From Chthoniobacter flavus Ellin428 (GTDB taxonomy: Bacteria; Verrucomicrobiota; Verrucomicrobiia; Chthoniobacterales; Chthoniobacteraceae): DNA of 64,000 nt. The notes under the pieces are model-generated. The model was not told where the DNA came from and made no database searches. It saw nothing but the letters and a program-made list of their open reading frames with translations. Below are positions 1-6,292 of this stretch, in pieces (the stretch's first letter is position 1; every line of letters begins with the position of its first letter). Where the stretch lies: assembly GCF_000173075.1 (NCBI RefSeq), contig NZ_ABVL01000011.1:151889-215888 (forward strand), written 5' to 3'. A program made the translations under genes and the position numbers.

Positions 1-1
1 C

Positions 2-214
2 TACGCGGGCGCTTTGCGTTCGATGGCCACTTATCAGCCGCCGAACACGAACGGTGTCCGCAATTGGCAGCAAATAAACTATCTGGCGCAGCGCGAAAGT
101 GGTTTCGTTTCGCAAATGAGGGAAGATCTTCAGGAGTCGCGCTCTCGCCTGCTCCTCGCAATACGCAAGCTCGATACGGACGGCAGCCTGATGTCCGAGT
201 TGCTCAAGAAATAA
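2..214 (+). CDS. 3' end of an unidentified gene (partial)
   Basis: The frame is open from the first bases of the window and ends at TAA 212-214, so only the last 70 or so residues of a protein that starts upstream are visible. The tail is polar and helical in character, with Arg/Glu/Leu-rich stretches (for example LQESRSRLLLAIRKLD) and a Lys-Lys end. I recognise no domain. An internal TTG at 14 or ATG at 23 could also start a short ORF, but the frame is open to the edge. It ends only 9 bases before the first copy of the tRNA-associated repeat, so it may be the gene upstream of the RNA-repair cluster or part of it. Confidence 0.4.
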   Translation, partial: YAGALRSMATYQPPNTNGVRNWQQINYLAQRESGFVSQMREDLQESRSRLLLAIRKLDTDGSLMSELLKK

Positions 215-249
215 GCGACCCAGTCCCCGCAAGATTTTTTCCCGGTAGC

Positions 250-324
250 GAGGTATGGGATACTTCGGCTGGTTCCTCTGGAACTAGTAGGTTCGACTCC
301 TGCCGCCTCCATTTTCCGGGGGCG
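250..324 (+). ncRNA. tRNA-like module with T-arm and downstream hairpin
   Basis: Three stems are visible. A 7-bp stem closes a GGG loop (250-256 with 260-266). An 8-bp stem closes TCT (269-276 with 280-287), which can also be read as a weak anticodon arm. A clear T-arm (GTAGG, loop TTCGACT, CCTGC) lies at 287-303. The following CGCCTCC (304-310) with A311 looks like a tRNA or tmRNA 3' end, but no matching 5' acceptor strand exists upstream; GGTAGCG at 244-250 has two mismatches. Instead CGCCTCC pairs over 7 bp, with one wobble, with GGGGGCG at 318-324. It is therefore not a functional tRNA. A tRNA-mimicking RNA bound by the Ro60 or RtcB proteins encoded next to it is one possibility. Confidence 0.4.
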
Positions 325-387
325 AAACCCACACCGATTTTCTCCGGGAAAAGCTTTCATTCACTTTTGCGGCAGTGAGACCGGAGT

Positions 388-459
388 TCCTTCGTAACTC
401 AATGGTAGAGTATGTACCTGTTAGGTACAATGTTACAGGTTCAAATCCCGTCGAATTGA
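388..459 (+). ncRNA. tRNA-Asn(GUU)-like RNA with disrupted acceptor stem
   Basis: The cloverleaf core is nearly complete. U8 is at 395, and the D-arm ACTC/GAGT (397-400, 408-411) has the GG pair at 404-405. The anticodon arm TGTAC/GTACA (413-417, 425-429) has a perfect stem and loop CTGTTAG, giving anticodon GTT at 420-422. A 5-nt variable region precedes a T-arm with loop TTCAAAT (440-446). The acceptor stem is broken: TCCTTCG (388-394) pairs with CGAATTG (452-458) only at its four inner positions plus an outer wobble, with two C-U mismatches. The 3' acceptor strand GAATTG can instead pair with CAATTC at 481-486, with GAGCGG/CCGCTC stacked inside. No CCA is encoded. This could be a decayed or specialised tRNA-Asn; charging looks doubtful. 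Confidence 0.6.
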
Positions 460-551
460 GCGGCGTAATCCGCTCGATTTCAATTCTCCGGCCAGCTTTC
501 TCCGCAAAATACCTTTGAGGCAGTGAGGATGGGGTTACTTCGATAGTCGAT

Positions 552-582
552 AGTCCGAGAAATCGGGCTGCGGCCTTGCCGC
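552..582 (+). ncRNA. Tandem-hairpin module of the upstream array
   Basis: Directly after the third repeat copy sit two hairpins. The first is a 7-bp stem (552-558 with 563-569) capped by a GAAA tetraloop. The second is GCGGC/GCCGC (570-574 with 578-582) closing CTT. No T-arm is visible here, so this module is not tRNA-like in the strict sense, although it takes the same place in the array as the tRNA-Asn-like unit. The next module (653-759) has an anticodon-like arm CGAGG/CCTCG around CCATCCA at about 671-687 and likewise lacks a T-loop. Confidence 0.35.
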
Positions 583-830
583 TTTGCGGCAGTTATCCCG
601 CCGCTTTTCTCCTCAAATCCCTTTGCGCGGCAGTGAGGTCAGGGTTCCTTCGACTCGAAACCGAAATGCGAGGCCATCCACCTCGACGGGCACCAACCGG
701 CAACGCGAGATCTGTGATTTCGCACGCCACGTTCATTGCCTGATACCACCCAGGCCGGATTCTCCGCGCAATCCCCTTTTTTAGAACCACCACAACCCCG
801 GTCGCGCCCTTCGCGCGTCCACCAACCAAT

Positions 831-838
831 GGAGGTGA
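831..838 (+). promoter_or_regulatory. Ribosome binding site of the TROVE gene
   Basis: GGAGGTGA lies three bases ahead of ATG 842, with the GGAGG core at standard spacing. It fixes the start of the Ro60-like gene. It stands out because the slipin, AAA, 10748, rtcB and HNH genes of the same locus have no such sequence. Confidence 0.75.
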
Positions 839-841
839 ACC

Positions 842-2280
842 ATGAAGTTCAACACCCTGCTCAAGCGCATCGCCCGCGGCAACACCACCAACCTCGCCGG
901 CGGTTGCGCTTTCTCCCAATCGCCGAAGGCGGAGCTCGTCTCGATCCTGCTCACGGCGATGCTCGGCGACCAATTCTACCGCAGCGGCGATGCCACTGCC
1001 GCGCGGGTGAAGCAACTCGTCGCGGCCACCGAAAACAAGGCCTTCGTCGCCAAGGCCGCCATCTACGCGCGCACGCGTGCCGGCATGCGCTCGGTCTCGC
1101 ACCTCGTCGCCGCCGAACTCGCGCGTGGCGTGAAGGGCGCCGCCCGTGGACGAAGCGCTTTCTACCGCGGTGTCGTCCACCGACCGGATGACAGTGCTCG
1201 AGATCCTCGCCTGCTACCTCGCGGCCTACGCGCGCCCGATCCCGAATGCCCTCAAGAAGGGCCTCGGCGCGGGCGCTCGCGGAGTTTGACGAGTACCAGC
1301 TCGCCAAGTACCGCCGCGACACGGCGGAGCTCAAGCTGGTGGATGCGGTGAATCTGCTCCATCCGCCGCACTCCGAACCGCTGCGCAAGCTCATGCGTGG
1401 TGACCTCGCTCCGGCCGCCACGTGGGAGACGAAGCTCACGCAAGCGGGTGCCCGCGGCGAGAACGAGGAGGAAGTCGCGGAGCTCAAGAGCGCCGCGTGG
1501 GAAGAGCTCATCGCCTCGCGCAAGCTCGGCTACTTCGCGCTCCTGCGAAACCTGCGCAACATTCTCGAGCAGGCTCCGCAGTGCGTGGATGCCGCGCTCG
1601 CCATGCTGGTCGATGAGCGCCTCATCGCGAAGTCGCTCGTGCTGCCGTTCCGCTACCTCACGGCCCTCGAGGCCGTACAGTCGAGCAAGCTGCCGCGGGC
1701 CAGTGACGTGCTGCCGGCGCTCAGCGAGGCGGTCGACAAGTCGCTGGCCAATGTGCCGGCGTTCGACGGCCGCACGCTCATCGCGCTCGACGGTTCCGGC
1801 TCGATGAATGGCCGCCCGCTGGCCATTGGCTCGCTCTTCGCGGCCGTGCTGGCCAAGGCCAATGTCGGCGCCACCGTCATGGTCTTCAGCAACGATGCGG
1901 ATTTCGTCGCCCTCAACCGCCGCGACTCCACGCTCACGCTCACGCGTGAGATTGCGCGTCACGCGCCGGGGGGAGGCACGAACTTCCACGCGATCTTCCA
2001 GCGCACGACCTGCGCCTACGATCGCATCGTCATCCTGTCCGACATGCAGGGCTGGATGGGCCACCAGGCGCCGACGGACACGTTCGCCGCTTACAAGCAG
2101 CGCACGGGTTGCGATCCGCATGTCTTCAGCTTCGACCTCGCCGGATACGGCACGCTCCAATTCCCGGAGCGCAACGTCTACTGCCTCGCCGGATTCTCCG
2201 ACAAGGCGTTCCAGACGATGCGCTTCCTCGAGGAAGACAAGCATGCCCTCGTCCACGAAATCGAGGCCATCGAACTCTAG
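842..2280 (+). pseudogene. rsr: Ro60/Rsr-type TROVE-domain RNA-binding protein, frameshifted
   Basis: Ro60 orthologues form a HEAT-like ring closed by a vWA domain; they bind misfolded RNA and tRNA-like Y RNAs. Here the N-terminal TROVE part (from ATG 842) and the C-terminal vWA part (frame open from 1246) are both well preserved; the vWA MIDAS motif DGSGSM is at about 1790-1807. Between 1139 and 1275 the frame changes four times: one base seems missing near 1143, and single extra bases appear near 1160 (CTTTC), 1193 and 1266. The protein sequence can be followed across all four (KGA, PWTKRF, FYRGVVHRPDD, LEILACYLAAYARP, LAEFDEYQLAKYR). Corrected length is about 478 residues, somewhat short of the roughly 540 of animal Ro60. 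Clustered length errors suggest sequencing trouble; a real pseudogene is the alternative. Confidence 0.8.
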
Positions 2281-2294
2281 CGGTAGCACAAACA

Positions 2295-2340
2295 AACCAG
2301 AAGCCCGTTCGGCCCGACGCGCCGGGCGGGCTTTCTGGTT
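2295..2340 (+). promoter_or_regulatory. Intercistronic hairpin after the TROVE gene
   Basis: AACCAGAA (2295-2302) pairs with TTCTGGTT (2333-2340), and GCCCG (2303-2307) pairs with CGGGC (2327-2331), leaving one bulged T. It starts 14 bases after the stop codon. It is followed by six C residues rather than a T run, so it is not a textbook intrinsic terminator. An RNA stability or processing element, or a protein-binding site, would also fit. Confidence 0.55.
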
Positions 2341-2359
2341 CCCCCCTTACACCTCTTTC

Positions 2360-2431
2360 GAACCCGAAGCTTTGATAGCGAAGCAGCCGTCTTTTAAGCG
2401 GCTGAGGAGGGTGCAAATCCCTACGGGTTCA
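2360..2431 (+). ncRNA. tRNA-Lys(UUU)-like RNA between rsr and slipin
   Basis: This 72-nt sequence folds as a cloverleaf. The acceptor stem is a perfect 7 bp (GAACCCG 2360-2366 with CGGGTTC 2424-2430), with discriminator A2431. The D-stem GCTT/AAGC spans 2369-2384. The anticodon stem GCCGT/GCGGC (2386-2390, 2398-2402) closes the lysine-type loop CTTTTAA, anticodon TTT at 2393-2395. The T-stem has four pairs and a G-A mismatch at its base. It departs from a decoding tRNA at key tertiary positions: position 8 is A, the D-loop TGATAGCG has no GG, and the T-loop TGCAAAT has G in place of U55. CCA is not encoded. I read it as a tRNA mimic or an eroded tRNA kept inside the RNA-repair operon. Confidence 0.65.
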
Positions 2432-2478
2432 TTCCCTTTTTCGCTGGGTATTTCCGCCAGTGGCCGCCCGTCATCGAT

Positions 2479-2570
2479 GGTTGCGGTTTCCGCATATCGG
2501 CTCACCCGCGATTAAACCAGGTAATCGGCTTAAACAGCCGAGATTGGGTTCAAGCCCCAAAACAGCAACC
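2479..2570 (+). ncRNA. T-arm-bearing structured RNA, tRNA-like
   Basis: A clear T-arm (TTGGG, loop TTCAAGC, CCCAA) lies at 2544-2560, after an anticodon-like arm TCGGC/GCCGA with loop TTAAACA (2525-2541). The ends pair as a long stem: GGTTGCGGTT (2479-2488) with AACAGCAACC (2561-2570), 10 bp with one G-A mismatch. The segment where a D-arm belongs is about twice the usual length and can form its own hairpin CGATTA/TAATCG (2509-2514, 2522-2527), which competes with the anticodon-like arm. This is a tRNA-like fold, not a standard tRNA. The longer end stem recalls Y RNAs, which carry tRNA-like modules, but I cannot assign it. Confidence 0.4.
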
Positions 2571-2670
2571 ACGCCGATGCTCCGGGCGCACTCGCGCAAT
2601 CGATGAGGCCGCTTTGCGTAGCCGGCCATGGCGCCGCGTTGCCCGTGACCAGTCGATGGACACCGGCGTG
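2570..2670 (+). ncRNA. Possible folded RNA upstream of the slipin gene
   Basis: CACGCCG (2570-2576) and CGGCGTG (2664-2670) can close a domain of about 100 bases. Inside it are GCGC/GCGC and GGCC/GGCC pairings around 2587-2635. It begins where the preceding tRNA-like RNA ends, and the slipin ATG follows 37 bases after it. Only pairing potential is seen; in DNA this GC-rich such stems arise by chance, so confidence is low. Confidence 0.25.
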
Positions 2671-2706
2671 GGCGCATTCCTTTCACCTCAAACTACACCC
2701 ATTCCC

Positions 2707-3507
2707 ATGAACGCCGATTTCATCTTTCTCACCGTTTCCTGTTTCATTGTCATCACCCTGGCGACGGTCGTGGTGCGTGCCCGCTACCGCCGCGAATTCC
2801 TCGTGAACGAAGGCTTCGTCGGGCTGCTCTATCGTCGGGGCAAGCTCGTCGCCGCATTTGCGCCGGGCCTTTACGCGCGCTGGGGGACGCACTTCCGTTT
2901 GCAGTGTCTTGATCGGCGCCAGGTCCTGCTGGCGGTGGCCGGACAGGAAGTGCTGACCGCGGATAACGTCGCGGTGAAGCTCAGCGTCGTACTCACCACG
3001 CAATTGGTCGATGCGGCGAAGGCGGTGCAAACCGCGGACAATCACACCGGGCATATCTACAGTGCAACACAAACAGCGATCCGCACAGCGGTGGCCGGTG
3101 CGACGCTGGAGGCTCTTCTCGGCCAGCGCGTGGCGCTCGGTGCTCAACTGCGCGAGCTCGTCGCTCCGGCAGCCGCGGCCCTCGGCGTGCAAATCCATGC
3201 GGCTGAGGTGCGCGATGTCATGCTGCCAGGCGATCTGCGCAAGGCCTTCAGCGAAACGCTCAAGGCCCGTCAGCAAGGCCAGGCCGCGTTGGAGCGAGCC
3301 CGCGGTGAATCCGCAGCGCTGCGCAATCTGGCCAATGCCGCTCGTCTGCTCGAAGACCACCCGGCCCTCGCCACGCTGCGCTTCCTGCAAACGCTCGAAG
3401 CCGCCGAAGGCCGGCAGACGCTGGTCATGAACGACCTCGCTCCGCTGCTTGCCACGCACAAAACACGCGGTGCCAGCGACCCTGGCCCTTCGGCCACGGA
3501 AAACTAG
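2707..3507 (+). CDS. Slipin / SPFH-domain (band 7) membrane protein
   Basis: A 266-residue protein with one N-terminal membrane segment (about residues 5-23), then an SPFH/band-7 domain. The domain carries the slipin-type run LLYRRGKLVAAFAPGLYARW, a DNVAVKLSVVLTTQLVD stretch, and a helical Ala/Arg/Glu-rich part (about 170-235) typical of the oligomerising coiled region. SPFH proteins form membrane-bound ring assemblies. Slipins are known from RtcB- and Rsr-linked RNA-repair loci, which fits the setting; the exact job there is not known. ATG 2707 is chosen because the membrane segment follows directly; the frame is open further up, from 2614, but that part is folded RNA sequence. No Shine-Dalgarno precedes the start; the leader is A/C-rich. 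Confidence 0.8.
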   Translation: MNADFIFLTVSCFIVITLATVVVRARYRREFLVNEGFVGLLYRRGKLVAAFAPGLYARWGTHFRLQCLDRRQVLLAVAGQEVLTADNVAVKLSVVLTTQLVDAAKAVQTADNHTGHIYSATQTAIRTAVAGATLEALLGQRVALGAQLRELVAPAAAALGVQIHAAEVRDVMLPGDLRKAFSETLKARQQGQAALERARGESAALRNLANAARLLEDHPALATLRFLQTLEAAEGRQTLVMNDLAPLLATHKTRGASDPGPSATEN

Positions 3508-3518
3508 TCCGCCCTATT

Positions 3519-3578
3519 TGTGAGGGGAACAACGCTCCGGCGAGGCACGCGCTTCGCCGGGGCAGCCCTCTCATCACA
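3519..3578 (+). promoter_or_regulatory. Intercistronic hairpin before the AAA gene
   Basis: GCTCCGGCG (3534-3542) pairs with CGCCGGGGC (3555-3563), with outer TGTGA (3519-3523) able to meet TCACA (3573-3577). Its 5' flank TGAGGGGAACAA recurs almost unchanged ahead of the hairpin downstream of the AAA gene (4818-4830), so the AAA gene is bracketed by two copies of one element. There is no T run. Confidence 0.5.
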
Positions 3579-3597
3579 ACCCATCAGTCCATTCACC

Positions 3598-4785
3598 ATG
3601 AATACTTCCACCTCTGAAATTGAAACCCTGTTGCGCGAGGCTACCCGTGCCGGCGAGCCGCTCTTTTCCGACGGCCCGGTGCGCGAGGACGCGCTCCTCA
3701 GCTACACCTTTAGCAACCAGACCTGGTTCGGCTACCGGCTGTGCGGCTATACGATTCAACGTTTTCTCGCAGAACGTGCCGACGACATCTTCGAGGTCGC
3801 CGTGGACGCTCGGGCGGAATTGGAAATTGCGCACGGTCGTTGCGAACCGGTGATTACCAAGGGCATCGTCGTCTATTCCATGGGCGGTGTGCTGCTGGCC
3901 TACCACGCAGATCCCCAAACCCGCGGCCACGCGTTCAAGGCTACGCGCGATCTCACGCGCCTCGTGCGCGAAGTGAAAGATGAAATCCGGCTTCGCAATC
4001 CGCTGCGCTGCAAACATCTCCAGATCATGGGCGACGACGAGGACACCTTCCGCGCCGTCATCAAACCGACACCGGAGACGACCTTCGAAAGCCTCATCGT
4101 CGACCGTCGCATGGTCGAGGACATCTACGACAACACGCTCTTCCAGTTGAAGCACACGCGCTTTTCCAATGGGGTGATCTTCTACGGCGAACCGGGCACC
4201 GGCAAATCGCTGATGTGCCAGGCGATCATCCACGAAGCGGTGCGCGAAGGCTTCTCCAGTTGCTACCTGGTGGGGGAGGTGAATTTTTCCGAGCTCACTA
4301 CGTTCATCACCGACTATCTGGCGCCGTGCGTGGTCATCCTCGAGGACATCGATTCCTTTGCCGGCGAGCGCCTCGATGGAGAAGGTCTGCGGCTCGCGGA
4401 TTTTCTGCAATTTCTCTCCGGCCTCACCGAGCGTCCGGAGCAATTGATCGTCGTGGCGACGACCAACCATCTGCACCTGCTCGACAAGGCGGTGAATAAC
4501 CGTCCGGTGCGGTTCAATCGCAAATATCACTTCACGCGGCCGAGCGACGAGGAAGTGGATCGTTTGCTGGACCTCTACTTCGAGGCGAGCCAGCTCACGC
4601 CCGATCTGCGGCGACTCTGCCATGGCCGCGCCTTTACCGGCGCGCACGTCAGCGAGATTCGGCGCACGGCGTTGACGCTGGCGAAGAAACGCAGTGTTCC
4701 GGTGAAGGAGGTGTTTGCCGAGGCCGTGGAAATGGTCTCGCTGCATTTCTCGACCACGTTGAAGTCGCTCGGCTTCAGTTCGTAG
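3598..4785 (+). CDS. AAA-family ATPase of the RNA-repair locus
   Basis: 395 residues. The N-terminal 170 residues match nothing I can name. The C-terminal AAA module has Walker A GEPGTGKS (197-204), Walker B VVILEDID with acidic pair E249-D250, a sensor-1-like ATTNH, and arginine residues in the NNRPVRFNRKYHF stretch. A small lid domain with THVSEIRRTALTLA-like helices follows. This layout is that of a single-AAA-domain ring ATPase, probably remodelling a protein or RNP client; the neighbouring slipin or TROVE protein are possible partners. ATG 3598 lies 90 bases after the slipin stop with no Shine-Dalgarno; upstream frame-compatible starts would run through the hairpin. AAA proteins are reported in RtcB-type RNA-repair neighbourhoods. 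Confidence 0.8.
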   Translation: MNTSTSEIETLLREATRAGEPLFSDGPVREDALLSYTFSNQTWFGYRLCGYTIQRFLAERADDIFEVAVDARAELEIAHGRCEPVITKGIVVYSMGGVLLAYHADPQTRGHAFKATRDLTRLVREVKDEIRLRNPLRCKHLQIMGDDEDTFRAVIKPTPETTFESLIVDRRMVEDIYDNTLFQLKHTRFSNGVIFYGEPGTGKSLMCQAIIHEAVREGFSSCYLVGEVNFSELTTFITDYLAPCVVILEDIDSFAGERLDGEGLRLADFLQFLSGLTERPEQLIVVATTNHLHLLDKAVNNRPVRFNRKYHFTRPSDEEVDRLLDLYFEASQLTPDLRRLCHGRAFTGAHVSEIRRTALTLAKKRSVPVKEVFAEAVEMVSLHFSTTLKSLGFSS

Positions 4786-4814
4786 GAGGGGAGAGCAATC
4801 GGAATTCGAGAATT

Positions 4815-4859
4815 GTTTGAGGGGGAACAAGCCCCGGTGGAGCATACGCTCCGCCGGGG
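4815..4859 (+). terminator. Hairpin after the AAA gene, end of first half-operon
   Basis: CCCCGGTGGAGC (4832-4843) pairs with GCTCCGCCGGGG (4848-4859) around ATAC, 12 bp with one T-G wobble. The next gene downstream runs on the other strand, so this may end the rsr-slipin-AAA transcript, although only TTATCT follows. The flank GAGGGGGAACAA is shared with the hairpin upstream of the AAA gene. Confidence 0.5.
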
Positions 4860-4956
4860 TTATCTCCCGCGATAACACTGTCGGCGATGCACTTTGCGAC
4901 GCCGGCGCCGGTGGCTCACTTTCCTTGGCTTGGCGACATGGCAAGCCGAAAACCGG

Positions 4957-4995
4957 CTCTCAACCCTCAACTCTCAACTCTCAACTATCAACTTT
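4957..4995. repeat. CTCAAC low-complexity tract
   Basis: Repeated CTCAAC/CTCAACT units. A close relative (CTCTACTCTCAACCCTCAAC and on) lies at 13201-13230, just ahead of the HNH gene. Both sit in gaps of the RNA-repair locus. Tracts like this are common between genes in Verrucomicrobiota and Planctomycetota; I see no coding role. The DUF1501 stop codon lies within this tract. Confidence 0.5.
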
Positions 4996-6292
4996 CCGCC
5001 CCCCACAGCCCCTTCAACCGATCCTTCTCCACCACACCCAGCGGGAACTTCTTGCTCATCGGATGATCGGCAATCCCCGCCAGCACCCGCAGCTCGGTAT
5101 GAATATGCTCCGGACGAATGCGCAGACCCTTCGCGGCATCGCACGCCAGCGTATCGGGCACCACCGGCACAGCGAACTGCTTCTCATCCGTCGCACCAAT
5201 CACCCGGTTGCCACGGATGCCGGGCCCCAGGATCATCGCCGAGCCGATGGACCAATGGTCCTTGCCATTGCCGTTGTTGTAATTCGGCGTGCGGCCCATC
5301 TCGCTCTGCACGATGACCACGAGCTTCTCCCGGATCTTCAATTCCTCCGCGCGCCGGAGAAAATAGGCGATGCCCGCGAGAAATTCCGGGATCAATTTCA
5401 TCTGATCGACGTCGTTGTTATTGTGACTATCGAATTGCCCGATGCTGATGTTTGCGGACACGCAAACGCCGGCTTTGAAGGCCGCGAGCGCGATCTCCGC
5501 CTGCTGCGACAAACGTTCCTTCGGGATCTTCGCCGGGATGAAAGGCGTGATGCGCTGCAGCGATTGCGAATTCATCTGCGCCGCGTAGAGCATGCTCTGC
5601 GCGCGCTCGACGCGCGGCAGCAGCGTATCCGCAACGCGCTGGTCGATCTGTTCTTTCAGCGCCCGCTGGATGCGATCGACGACGAAGTCGTCTTCGTACG
5701 GCATCCGCAGGTTGCCCTCGATGGAATCCGCATTCGCCACCTTGGCCAGCGAAGGCAGGTACGGAATGCGCGACATCGCCACGAGATTGCCGGTGTTCGA
5801 GTAGTTGCCGAAAGTCAGAAAGGCCAGCGGACACGTCGGCCCTTTGCAGGCCGCGGCGAGCGCGGCAAAGGTCGGATAGGCGTCACTGTCGAGCTTGCCG
5901 GTGGCCATGTAACGCGCGCCAGGCGAGTGGTTGTTCACCGAGTAATCGAGTCCGTTGATCACCAGCAACTCGCTGCCAAACTCGGCATAGAAATCCTCAT
6001 TACTCATCCCCACCTGAAATTTCCCCGCGGTCGGCGCGAATTTGTGATTCCCATGAGTGAGGATGTCTCCGTCTTTATAAAGACGGTTGATCCCATTGAT
6101 CCCTTTCGGGTCCATGAGATACGTCGTGTCCCAGCCGCCCGCGGCGTTGAAGACAACGTAGTAGGGTCCATCGTAAGCCGCCAATTCCTCAGAGGCCGCG
6201 CGGCTGAGCGTGGGAAACCACACGGGCGCAGCCACGCCGAGCCCAGCCAGGCCGCAGAGCTGCAGAAAATCGCGCCGGGATTTGTTATTCAT
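4988..6292 (-). CDS. DUF1501 family secreted protein (Tat signal)
   Basis: 434 residues. The start at 6292 gives an N-terminus with twin arginines (R6-R7, MNNKSRRDFLQL) and a hydrophobic stretch, as expected for Tat export. The body has DUF1501 hallmarks: a GPYYVVFNAAGGWDTT segment near the start, an HSPG motif, SIGQFDSHNNN, and QSEMGRTPNYNNGNGKDHW near the end, typical of this alkaline-phosphatase-like sulfatase superfamily branch. These proteins are abundant in Planctomycetota/Verrucomicrobiota next to DUF1549/DUF1553 cytochromes; substrate unknown. The start overlaps the end of the upstream cytochrome gene by 8 bases (ATGAATAA), so the two are probably translationally coupled. Confidence 0.8.
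   Translation of the reverse strand: MNNKSRRDFLQLCGLAGLGVAAPVWFPTLSRAASEELAAYDGPYYVVFNAAGGWDTTYLMDPKGINGINRLYKDGDILTHGNHKFAPTAGKFQVGMSNEDFYAEFGSELLVINGLDYSVNNHSPGARYMATGKLDSDAYPTFAALAAACKGPTCPLAFLTFGNYSNTGNLVAMSRIPYLPSLAKVANADSIEGNLRMPYEDDFVVDRIQRALKEQIDQRVADTLLPRVERAQSMLYAAQMNSQSLQRITPFIPAKIPKERLSQQAEIALAAFKAGVCVSANISIGQFDSHNNNDVDQMKLIPEFLAGIAYFLRRAEELKIREKLVVIVQSEMGRTPNYNNGNGKDHWSIGSAMILGPGIRGNRVIGATDEKQFAVPVVPDTLACDAAKGLRIRPEHIHTELRVLAGIADHPMSKKFPLGVVEKDRLKGLWGAES

Larger units (their letters stand above)
224..782 (+). repeat. Five-copy repeat interleaved with tRNA-like RNA modules
   Basis: Copies at 224-267, 340-394, 499-542 and 608-652, plus a truncated copy at 760-782. Each has a TCTCCGCAAAAT-like block, a T-rich block, GGCAGTGAGG (or a close variant), and ends in a GGGTTCCTTCG-like block. 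Start-to-start distances are 116, 159, 109 and 152 bases. Copies differ by substitutions and small indels, so they are old rather than recent duplications. Each full copy is followed at once by a different folded module, and in the second copy the final TCCTTCG doubles as the 5' acceptor strand of a tRNA-Asn-like RNA. The array lies directly upstream of the TROVE (Ro60) gene. This looks like a family of tRNA-derived units diversified by duplication; function unknown. Confidence 0.65.

Noticed and set aside
287..324. Possible permuted tmRNA (acceptor 3' strand followed by GGGGGCGAAAC)
   Set aside because: The order 3' end then 5' end recalls two-piece tmRNA, but no tag reading frame, pseudoknots or D-loop partner are visible nearby; a simple hairpin explains the pairing.
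653..759. Fourth array module as a full tRNA
   Set aside because: An anticodon-like arm CGAGG/CCTCG is present, but there is no T-loop and no acceptor stem.
3574..4944. 456-codon minus-strand frame across the AAA gene
   Set aside because: Shadow of the AAA gene, which has intact Walker A and B motifs on the plus strand.
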